NCBI GenBank assembly: GCA_002344065.1
Contig: DDTK01000012.1
Location: forward strand, 1-64,000
DNA from: Flammeovirgaceae bacterium UBA2366
Lineage (GTDB): Bacteria > Bacteroidota > Bacteroidia > Cytophagales > Cyclobacteriaceae
Direction: 5' to 3'
Length of the DNA stretch: 64,000 nt
In this document: positions 1 to 7,023 of the stretch, piece after piece
How positions within the stretch are numbered: position 1 is the stretch's first letter
Layout of the letters: each line of letters opens with the position of its first letter
Made by a program: the position numbers and the translations under genes
The notes under the pieces: generated by a model
Database searches by the model: none
What the model saw: only the letters and a program-made list of their open reading frames with translations
What the model was told of the DNA's origin: nothing

Positions 1-139
1 AGTTATATAATTTATATTATGTTAAGTTGATTCTTATGGAATACCCCTTTGTAGCTGTTGTCAGGTCTTTCCATGCGCTCCCCTAAGCGTGCGTGCAGTC
101 TAAATCCTTTCCTTATCTTCGCAGCTTATTTCAAATTCA

Positions 140-1759
140 ATGCTCGCAGTAAACAAGCTTTCGCTTCAATTCGGTAAACGTGTTCTCTTTGATGAGGTCA
201 GCCTTCGCTTCACGCAAGGCAATTGCTACGGTGTAATTGGCGCCAATGGTGCCGGCAAATCCACCTTTCTTAAGATTCTTTCCAATGAAATCGATCCTAC
301 CCGCGGTAACGTAAGCATGGAACCCGGTAAGCGAATGGCCGTGCTGCGCCAAAACCATTACGAATTTGATGAAGTGAGTGTATTGGATACGGTAATGATG
401 GGCTTTACCAAACTGTGGAGCATCATGCAGGAAAAAGATGCCCTATATGCCAAACCCGACTTTTCTGAGGCTGATGGCATGCGTGCCTCCGACCTGGAAA
501 CTGAGTTTGCTGAACTGAATGGTTGGAATGCTCAATCTGATGCAGCTGCCCTGCTGAGCGGCTTAGGCATTAAAGAAGAAGATCACTTCAAGCTTGTAAA
601 AGAACTGGATGGTTCCGGAAAAGTACGTGTTCTCCTTGCCCAGGCCCTCTACGGAAATCCTGATATTTTAATTCTAGATGAGCCAACGAACGACCTGGAC
701 ATCAACACTATAACATGGTTGGAAGATTTTCTACTTGAGTTTGAGAATACCGTTATTGTGGTTTCCCACGATCGCCACTTTCTTGACACCGTATGCACAC
801 ACATTGTTGATATCGACTTCCAGGCAATACGCCTGTATACCGGTAACTATTCCTTCTGGTATCAATCCAGTCAGTTGGCGTTATCCCAACGATCATCAGC
901 CAACAAAAAAGCCGAAGAAAAGCGAAAGGAATTGCAGGAATTTATCGCCCGCTTCAGTGCCAACGCTTCTAAATCCCGCCAGGCTACCAGCAGAAGAAAA
1001 TTACTGGAGAAAATTAATGTTGATGAAATTCAGGCCTCAACCCGCAGGTATCCGGCCATTATCTTCAAGCAAAATCGTGAAGCCGGTGATCAGATACTGC
1101 ATGCCGTTGGCCTGGGATATTCCAACAACGGCACTCCCCTGTTCACCAACCTCGATTTTTATGTGAACAAGGGTGATAAGATTGCCTTCCTGAGCAAAGA
1201 CAGTCTGGCAATCACTTCGCTGTTTCGAATTTTAGTGGGTGAGCTTAAAGCCACTTCCGGAACATTTAAGTTCGGGCAAACCATTACCACGGCCTATCTC
1301 CCATCGAACAACGAGAACTATTTCCAATCGGATGATAACCTGATCGACTGGTTGCGCCAATATGCTGAAGAAGAAAACCGTGACGAGATCTACATCCGTG
1401 GCTTTTTAGGTAAGATGCTTTTTTCAGGTGAAGAAGTGTTTAAAAAATGCACCGTGCTTTCCGGTGGTGAAAAAGTTCGCTGTATGATTTCGCGCATGAT
1501 GCTCACCGGTGCCAATGTGCTGATATTGGATGAACCCACCAACCACCTGGACCTGGAATCGATTACCGCGTTCAACAACGCACTTAAGGATTTTCCGGGA
1601 ACGGTGTTGTTCACCTCGCACGATCATGAGTTTACACAAACCGTAGCCAATCGCATTATTGAACTTACACCCAACGGCTGCATCGATAAGCTGATGACGT
1701 ATGATGAATATATTACAAGCGAAAAAGTAGCTGAACAAAAAGAAGCATTATACGTGTAA
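140..1759 (+). CDS. ABC-F family ATPase, YbiT/YkpA type
   Basis: A soluble 539-residue protein with two ABC domains and no membrane segments, as in ABC-F proteins, which act on the ribosome rather than as transporters. The first cassette has a good Walker A (GANGAGKST, about residue 34) and Walker B (ILILDEPTNDLD). The second keeps an LSGGEKVR signature and LILDEPTNHLD, but its Walker A position reads FLSKDSLAITS instead of GxxGxGKS/T. From memory, this degenerate second Walker A is usual in the YkpA/YbiT branch. The basic linker between cassettes (SKSRQATSRRKLLEK) fits the P-site tRNA interaction motif of ABC-F proteins. The stop lies 1 bp from the converging stop of the next gene. The exact role (translation factor or antibiotic protection) cannot be read from the sequence. 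Confidence 0.9.
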   Translation: MLAVNKLSLQFGKRVLFDEVSLRFTQGNCYGVIGANGAGKSTFLKILSNEIDPTRGNVSMEPGKRMAVLRQNHYEFDEVSVLDTVMMGFTKLWSIMQEKDALYAKPDFSEADGMRASDLETEFAELNGWNAQSDAAALLSGLGIKEEDHFKLVKELDGSGKVRVLLAQALYGNPDILILDEPTNDLDINTITWLEDFLLEFENTVIVVSHDRHFLDTVCTHIVDIDFQAIRLYTGNYSFWYQSSQLALSQRSSANKKAEEKRKELQEFIARFSANASKSRQATSRRKLLEKINVDEIQASTRRYPAIIFKQNREAGDQILHAVGLGYSNNGTPLFTNLDFYVNKGDKIAFLSKDSLAITSLFRILVGELKATSGTFKFGQTITTAYLPSNNENYFQSDDNLIDWLRQYAEEENRDEIYIRGFLGKMLFSGEEVFKKCTVLSGGEKVRCMISRMMLTGANVLILDEPTNHLDLESITAFNNALKDFPGTVLFTSHDHEFTQTVANRIIELTPNGCIDKLMTYDEYITSEKVAEQKEALYV

Positions 1760-1760
1760 G

Positions 1761-4064
1761 TCAGTCTTTTATGCATCGGAATCCAACCGTAGCATTACGC
1801 TCAAAACCTTCACTTACGCGCAACAATGCCTGTCGGTAATGGAGTTCACGAGGGCCGCCTTGCACATACCACCAGCTTGAAGATGGTTTGAAATAGCTCC
1901 CCCCCTTCATGATAATGTACCGGTAACTTCCGCTTTCGTAGATGTCGTTAGTGAGTTGCCAAACACACCCTGTTAAGTCCAGCAAACCATACGGATTCAC
2001 TCCACGTGGATATTTGCCCACAGCATAAAGTTTTCCATCACCCAGGTTGGCATTACGTGGATTAATACCTTCAATGGCCGATACCGTTAGTGTTTCGGTA
2101 ACATATTGCGTTGTGCGCTTTACCGGTTTGGTTTGCTTCCAGGGCCACTCGTTGCCCCTTTCTGTTTGGGCTGCATATTGCCACTCTGCCTCAGTAGGCA
2201 GTCGCTTGCCGGCCCAGGTTGCATATGCCCGGGCATCTTCATAGGAAACATAAACGACCGGAAAGTTTTCTTCGCCTGGATGAATGTTTCCGTTTATCCA
2301 ATGCTTTAGGAAGTTGGCAGTATCAGCAGGACGATAGCCGGTGGCTTGAAGAAACTGTCTGAATTGCTGATTGGTTACCGGAGTGCGGTCCATCCAGAAA
2401 GATTTCATGCTGTATTCTCCCTCTCCTTCTTCCGGATACGGAATAAAAGCATCTCCTTGCGTAGATTTAAACACAAATTTTCCTGCCGGAATACGCACCA
2501 TACCGATTGGCGCTTTGCTGACAGTTGATGAAGATGCAGTAACCTGAGACGTTGATATTATTCGTGGTGTACCAGGCTTGATTTCAAGGATTCGTTCATC
2601 GGCCAGTTCATCGCCATCAAAAAGCTGTATCACCAACTTACCTTCATATCGTCCGATAAGTTCAGGAAGAAAAAGTTCATGTTTCTCGCGGGTCAGCGCG
2701 TGGTATTCTTTGCCGTAAGCCGGGCTGCCTGTCCACAATCGTATTTCAGTCCCCTTACCGGCTTCAATGCTGAGGTGATTATTGCGGAAAGATACACGCA
2801 GCAGTTGAGGTAACTTTGCAATACAGCCAACCGATCCTTCATTGTTAGTCCCCAGTTCATAACTGTTAAAAGCTTCAAGCTTTACTTGCGCATGCAACTT
2901 ATTATTTACAGCTACCGGAATAATTTCTTCATGGTGCCATAGGTCAACATAGTGATAACCAACTTCCTGATCAATTTCAAATAAAGCACCTTTATACCCT
3001 TCGGGCTTCAGACTAAAGATGGTGTAAATGGTTTTCTTCGGCCTGAATACCGTGTAGATACTGATGTCGCGGGCAGGCCAGGCGTTAACCCAAATGCTAT
3101 CGCGCAGGGTTGATACTAAAGGGGTCCAGTCGAATGAAGTGAATGCTGAATTGTTCTCACGTAAGATGCGTGTGGTGCGCCCCAGGAAACGGTACTGCTC
3201 CTCTTCCCATTCCGGGTGCCCGGGTGCAAATTGATTGATCTCCGTTCCGTAACCGTTGAAGAAGGCGAGTGAGAATTCCCGTTTTATTTTTTCCTTAAAC
3301 ACTTCAGCCACCCGAAAGATGGAGAAGTCGGGACGGATGAGTTTATTCAGATTCAACATGGGCGGATAGTACAAAGCATTGTGCACGCGACCGCTGATGA
3401 TGCCTGGCATATCTTTCGGTACCGCCATGCCTTCGCTGTACATGATCACTCCGGGCTTCACGGCATCGGCAGCCTGCTGTAACTCTTTGCTGGACTCCCC
3501 TTTTGTATCAAGCACAACGCCATCCGCTGATGCTTCTTTTATAAGATCGGCCAACCCCTGCAGATGCCCTTCCGATCGGGTGCTTTCATCCCAGGGATTG
3601 TAAGCAACGAAAAACTTTGTGCCATAAATCCGAAGTGAATCTGCTAACTCACGAAGTTTGCTAAGTCCACCCGGCAGATCGCGGTACAGATCAAACTGGT
3701 TACGTTGATCCAAACCCAACGTGGGCCATGTGGGCCACAGGCATATAACATCATCACCACCATACCATTTCTGACCACGCTGTTGAAATTCCTGCCAATT
3801 AAATCGGCCGGTTTCATAATCATAATAATGTTTATCCCAGGCCATCATTAAGTGCATGACATAAGCCTTTTTTATCCACTGTAAATCAGTGCGTTTATAG
3901 AGCTCATCTTTAAACTCACTTAAATCGTACAAGTATCGTTTTTGAAATACCTCGCGGAGTCCTTCCTGCCATTCACCTCTGTATAAATCGGCATATATCA
4001 AATACGACACTGATCCTCCACCCGGTAGCAAGATGGTTTCGAATCGTTTTCGGTTGGCTTTCAA
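1761..4064 (-). CDS. SUMF1 (formylglycine-generating-enzyme-like) domain protein with glycosidase-like N-terminal region; probable 3' part of a frameshifted gene
   Basis: The C-terminal ~250 residues are an FGE-sulfatase/SUMF1 domain: VRIPAGKFVF, SFWMDRTPVTNQQF, AYATWAGKRLPTEAEW, NPYGLLDLTGCVWQ and a final ATVGFRCIKD are family hallmarks. The N-terminal ~420 residues (LIYADLYRGEWQEGLREVF, then a WP-rich stretch and VVLDTKGES) look like a TIM-barrel glycoside-hydrolase-like region, followed by a beta-rich part. The only usable start is TTG at 4064, inside the stop of the upstream ORF, and no signal peptide is present. The reading frame stays open about 50 bp upstream of that TTG and would join the upstream signal-peptide ORF after one indel. 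It is therefore probably the larger part of one exported protein of about 930 residues. Its substrate is unknown; the aldose epimerase next door suggests carbohydrate use. Confidence 0.75.
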   Translation of the reverse strand: MKANRKRFETILLPGGGSVSYLIYADLYRGEWQEGLREVFQKRYLYDLSEFKDELYKRTDLQWIKKAYVMHLMMAWDKHYYDYETGRFNWQEFQQRGQKWYGGDDVICLWPTWPTLGLDQRNQFDLYRDLPGGLSKLRELADSLRIYGTKFFVAYNPWDESTRSEGHLQGLADLIKEASADGVVLDTKGESSKELQQAADAVKPGVIMYSEGMAVPKDMPGIISGRVHNALYYPPMLNLNKLIRPDFSIFRVAEVFKEKIKREFSLAFFNGYGTEINQFAPGHPEWEEEQYRFLGRTTRILRENNSAFTSFDWTPLVSTLRDSIWVNAWPARDISIYTVFRPKKTIYTIFSLKPEGYKGALFEIDQEVGYHYVDLWHHEEIIPVAVNNKLHAQVKLEAFNSYELGTNNEGSVGCIAKLPQLLRVSFRNNHLSIEAGKGTEIRLWTGSPAYGKEYHALTREKHELFLPELIGRYEGKLVIQLFDGDELADERILEIKPGTPRIISTSQVTASSSTVSKAPIGMVRIPAGKFVFKSTQGDAFIPYPEEGEGEYSMKSFWMDRTPVTNQQFRQFLQATGYRPADTANFLKHWINGNIHPGEENFPVVYVSYEDARAYATWAGKRLPTEAEWQYAAQTERGNEWPWKQTKPVKRTTQYVTETLTVSAIEGINPRNANLGDGKLYAVGKYPRGVNPYGLLDLTGCVWQLTNDIYESGSYRYIIMKGGSYFKPSSSWWYVQGGPRELHYRQALLRVSEGFERNATVGFRCIKD

Positions 4065-4561
4065 AATGAGTCTGGATCGCGCCTGGCTAAACCAAACAGC
4101 CTGAATTCAGCATCAAGTTTCGATGATGAATATCCCAGGTTCCAGGCATTATCGGGTAAAATAACGTTTACCGGCTTCCGGTTGGGTAAGAACAAATGTG
4201 TTCGCGATAATGGATGTTTGCCCAGTCCGGTAATAACAGCTTCTTTGTCGAGCTCACCAAAAGGAACAACATTGGTAAGCGTTAGCGTGTCTTTGGTTGG
4301 ATTGCGGAATGTGATCCGAAAAAAAACTCCTTGATCTGAGTACTGAAAATCGGAGCTGTTTAATTCCAACAAGCCTTTACTTTCTGAATGATGCAGAATG
4401 TCGTTAACCCTAAACGTAACAATGGGAATTTTTACCGGCCAGGATCGTGAACCTGATTTGATTAGCGTAAACCTTCCCTCCTGCGCAACCAAATCATCAA
4501 GAGGTTGAGCAATAACCACCCGTATGATCAGTACCAGCAGGAATGAGCATGTAACTCTCAT
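4061..4561 (-). CDS. Signal-peptide-bearing N-terminal fragment of the SUMF1/glycosidase-like protein
   Basis: This ORF encodes 166 residues: a signal peptide (hydrophobic LLVLIIRVV ending at Ala-Gln), then a beta-rich domain (FRVNDILHHSESKG, GVFFRITFRNPTKDTLTLTNVVPFGE). It ends abruptly in RDPDSF, overlapping the downstream ORF by 4 bp. The sequence KLDAEFRLFGLAR in this frame runs naturally into RSRLILKANRKRFETILLPGG in the next frame, which is why I read the two as one gene interrupted near 4065-4095. It begins 4 bp inside the end of galM (ATGA-type overlap at 4558-4561), so the genes are probably translationally coupled. If the break is real, this fragment would be a short secreted beta domain with no catalytic part. 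Confidence 0.6.
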   Translation of the reverse strand: MRVTCSFLLVLIIRVVIAQPLDDLVAQEGRFTLIKSGSRSWPVKIPIVTFRVNDILHHSESKGLLELNSSDFQYSDQGVFFRITFRNPTKDTLTLTNVVPFGELDKEAVITGLGKHPLSRTHLFLPNRKPVNVILPDNAWNLGYSSSKLDAEFRLFGLARRDPDSF

Positions 4562-5592
4562 CGAACTAAAAATTCAAATCGGCTTGTCTGGTGATAAGTT
4601 TCGCCCGGCTGTAAAATCGTATTGGGAAAGTGTGGCTTATTGGGTGAATCCGGAAAATGCTGCGGCTCCAGACACAGTCCGGCATGCTTTACATAAACAT
4701 GGCCATTCTTTCCAGTGATCGAGCCATCCAAAAAATTTGCTGTATAGAATTGAAGGCCTGGTTCCGTTGTGAACAAACGCATCACTCTACCGCTCAACGG
4801 ATCATAAAGTTCGGCAGCAGGTTGGGTCAATGGTTCAGTAACAACAGGAAGTACAAAGTTGTGATCGTAGCCAGGGGCTACATGCATAATATCTGTACCG
4901 ATGCGTTTGGGCGCCCTGAAATCAAACGGAGTTTCAGATACGCCTAAAAATTTTCCGGTGGGTATTGAATTGCTGTCTACTTCCGTTAGTTGTTCTGCCT
5001 GTATTTGCAATACATGATCAAGTATAGTAGGATTTTTTCCGGCCGATAAATTAAAATAGGGATGACTGGTAAGATTGACCGGGGTAGCTTTATCTGTTGT
5101 TGCCGTGTACTCCAGTGTGAGTGTGTTCTCAACACCTACTGTAAAGAGTACTTCAACGTGTAGATTGCCCGGAAAACCTTCTTCCCCATCAGGACTATCA
5201 TAAATCAATTTAACGCTATTGTCCGACACGGTTTTAACTTTCCAGAGCACCTTATCAAACCCCTTGTTGCCACCGTGCAGGGTGTTTCCATTATTGTTAG
5301 CCTGAAGTTTGTAGTGAACATCGCCTACACGAAATGTTGCTTTACCAATGCGATTGGCATAACGCCCCATGAGCGCCCCGAAGTAGGGACTATTGTTGTC
5401 TCGGAAATCCTCAAGCGTTGAAAACCCCAGCACTATATTATCAAAATTTTCATCTTTATCGGGTACAAGTATCTCCGTAATGGTGCCACCATAATTCAAT
5501 ATGCTTACCTGCATTCCGGTCCTGTTTCTGATGGTATGTTGAGCAAGGAGCATTTCCCCGGTACTTTTTTTGGACTCTGCTTTTGGTAGCAT
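4558..5592 (-). CDS. galM: Aldose 1-epimerase (galactose mutarotase)
   Basis: A 344-residue GalM-type mutarotase that interconverts alpha and beta anomers of aldoses. Key residues are in place: Arg81 in GRYANRIG, His106 in TLHGG, His177 in NLTSHPYFNL and the catalytic Glu309 in GLCLEPQHFPD, close to the E. coli GalM numbering. No signal peptide is seen, so it is probably cytoplasmic. The start at 5592 has AGAAGG directly upstream, with little spacing. A later in-frame Met (residue 14) is possible but would trim only a non-conserved tail. It overlaps the downstream exported SUMF1/glycosidase-like gene by 4 bp, suggesting a small carbohydrate-related operon. Confidence 0.93.
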   Translation of the reverse strand: MLPKAESKKSTGEMLLAQHTIRNRTGMQVSILNYGGTITEILVPDKDENFDNIVLGFSTLEDFRDNNSPYFGALMGRYANRIGKATFRVGDVHYKLQANNNGNTLHGGNKGFDKVLWKVKTVSDNSVKLIYDSPDGEEGFPGNLHVEVLFTVGVENTLTLEYTATTDKATPVNLTSHPYFNLSAGKNPTILDHVLQIQAEQLTEVDSNSIPTGKFLGVSETPFDFRAPKRIGTDIMHVAPGYDHNFVLPVVTEPLTQPAAELYDPLSGRVMRLFTTEPGLQFYTANFLDGSITGKNGHVYVKHAGLCLEPQHFPDSPNKPHFPNTILQPGETYHQTSRFEFLVR

Positions 5593-5623
5593 CCTTCTGA
5601 TTTAGTTATACGGTACTGCTATG

Positions 5624-5725
5624 CTACCTGTATTCTATTACGGGCTCACGGGAAAGCTGCTCCAGATAAACACCCGATAGAGCACGGCCAATTATTCCAA
5701 CAAGGACAAGTAGAAGTTTCAGCAT
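5624..5725 (-). CDS. Possible 33-residue hydrophobic small protein
   Basis: The 220-bp gap between galM and the TPR gene contains a minus-strand ATG ORF of 33 codons. It starts MLKLLLVLVGIIGRAL (one short membrane-like segment) and ends ISR-free with EPVIEYR. It would read in the same direction as galM, 31 bp upstream of it. There is no Shine-Dalgarno sequence, but these are often absent in Bacteroidota. It could be a small membrane peptide, a leader, or chance. The rest of the gap holds only the terminator at 5758-5788. Confidence 0.22.
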   Translation of the reverse strand: MLKLLLVLVGIIGRALSGVYLEQLSREPVIEYR

Positions 5726-5757
5726 TTGCGCGTTCAGCGGAACTAAATTCAAAAGAA

Positions 5758-5788
5758 AAAGCCGGAATGAAAAATTCATTCCGGCTTT
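5758..5788 (-). terminator. Intrinsic terminator downstream of the TPR gene
   Basis: A perfect 14-bp inverted repeat (AAAGCCGGAATGAA, 3-nt loop, TTCATTCCGGCTTT) begins 26 bp past the stop of the minus-strand TPR gene. On the minus strand it is followed by TTTTCTTTTG. This separates the gyrA/TPR transcript from galM. Confidence 0.85.
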
Positions 5789-5813
5789 AATTTAATTACT
5801 TTAAAGAAGATGA

Positions 5814-6998
5814 TTATTCTATACCAAGCTCTTTTAAGCGCTTTTCAACTCTTGCTGCTTTGGCATCTTCACCCAGGTAGTAATAGATAATACTAAGTTT
5901 ATCCAACACATCCGTATCGGAAGGATTTAATTTCTCTGCTTTTTCCCAGTACGGCATAGCCTCCTTGTAACGTTTTACAAGCTCGGCATCGAGCTCAATT
6001 TTCTTTTTCTTATCAGCTGCTGAAATACCCAAATTATTCATCTCCTGCTTAATCTTATCAGCCTCAATAAGATAAAGCTGTGCCAGATAGTACTGGGCAT
6101 CAAAGTATGTTGGATCAAGCTTTAAAGCAGTTTCAAAATTCTTCTTGGCGTCATCAAAATTATTAAGTTTGGAGTTCACATAGCCTAAATAAAACTGTAA
6201 TGTTTTATTTGTCGGATCATCCTTAACAGCCTGTTCAAGTCCACCCTTTGCTTCTGCTGTTTTATCCAAATCAATCAGGTATCCAATTTCCATCAATGAA
6301 AAATTCTTCTCATTTGGAAATTTCTTCTTGGCCTCGCGGGTTATTTCAAGTGCCTTGTTTTTGTCTTTCTTAGGCCCACCATAGATGTTAATGATGAGAG
6401 AATAGGCATCTGAAGACTTTCCACCCAAGGTATTGTACTTCTCCAGGTTTGTAAGCGCCAGGTCATACTGTTCATCAGCATTGGCCACAAATCCGGCATA
6501 AAAGTAAGCTGTGGTGTCTCCAGGAAGGATAACCTGAGTTTTTGCAAAATTTTTCAGTGCAGTTTCATAATCATCATCCTGATAAGCGACTGCTCCGGCA
6601 TTGAGGTAATAGCTACCGAGGAACGACATGGATTGAGACTTCAAAACCGGAAGTCCCATGTCATCCTGATAAAAGATTTCATTCTTTGAATTTTTATTCA
6701 GTTCTGCAGACTTGGCAAATGCTTCCATCGAAGTCTCAAAACTATTAGAGGAAAGTGCCTTAAATGTTGCATTAGAAGTGGTGTCCAGTGAAGCATAGAT
6801 CAAACCTCTGTAGTACCATGCTTTTGCATCCAGAGTAAGTTTGGGATCTGCGGTACAGACATCAATCATTTCCTTCGCTTCCTGCAATTTCCCTGCTTTC
6901 CAGGAACTCAAGGCTTTATTCAAATTAGGCTTAATCGGCTTTTGGGCATACATAGCCAACGGCAGCGCGATCAATAAAAGAATTACTACGTTTTTCAT
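5814..6998 (-). CDS. Exported tetratricopeptide-repeat protein
   Basis: 394 residues. A clear Sec signal peptide (MKNVVILLLIALPLAMYAQ) is followed by tandem TPR units from about residue 20 to the C-terminus, for example SWKAGKLQEAKEMID, ALKNFAKTQVILPGDTTAYFYAG, KTLQFYLGYVNSKLNNFDDAKKNFETALKLDP and AMPYWEKAEKLNPSDTDVLDKL. It is probably a periplasmic scaffold; no catalytic motif is seen. The start lies 25 bp downstream of the gyrA stop with no terminator between them, so it may be co-transcribed with gyrA. It ends at a strong hairpin. The specific function is unknown. Confidence 0.85.
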   Translation of the reverse strand: MKNVVILLLIALPLAMYAQKPIKPNLNKALSSWKAGKLQEAKEMIDVCTADPKLTLDAKAWYYRGLIYASLDTTSNATFKALSSNSFETSMEAFAKSAELNKNSKNEIFYQDDMGLPVLKSQSMSFLGSYYLNAGAVAYQDDDYETALKNFAKTQVILPGDTTAYFYAGFVANADEQYDLALTNLEKYNTLGGKSSDAYSLIINIYGGPKKDKNKALEITREAKKKFPNEKNFSLMEIGYLIDLDKTAEAKGGLEQAVKDDPTNKTLQFYLGYVNSKLNNFDDAKKNFETALKLDPTYFDAQYYLAQLYLIEADKIKQEMNNLGISAADKKKKIELDAELVKRYKEAMPYWEKAEKLNPSDTDVLDKLSIIYYYLGEDAKAARVEKRLKELGIE

Positions 6999-7023
6999 TT
7001 TTAATTTAGGTTATAGTCGTGGT

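Noticed and set aside
735..1166. 143-aa plus-strand ORF within the ABC-F gene
   Set aside because: Overlaps a well-conserved gene in another frame and shows no recognisable domain.
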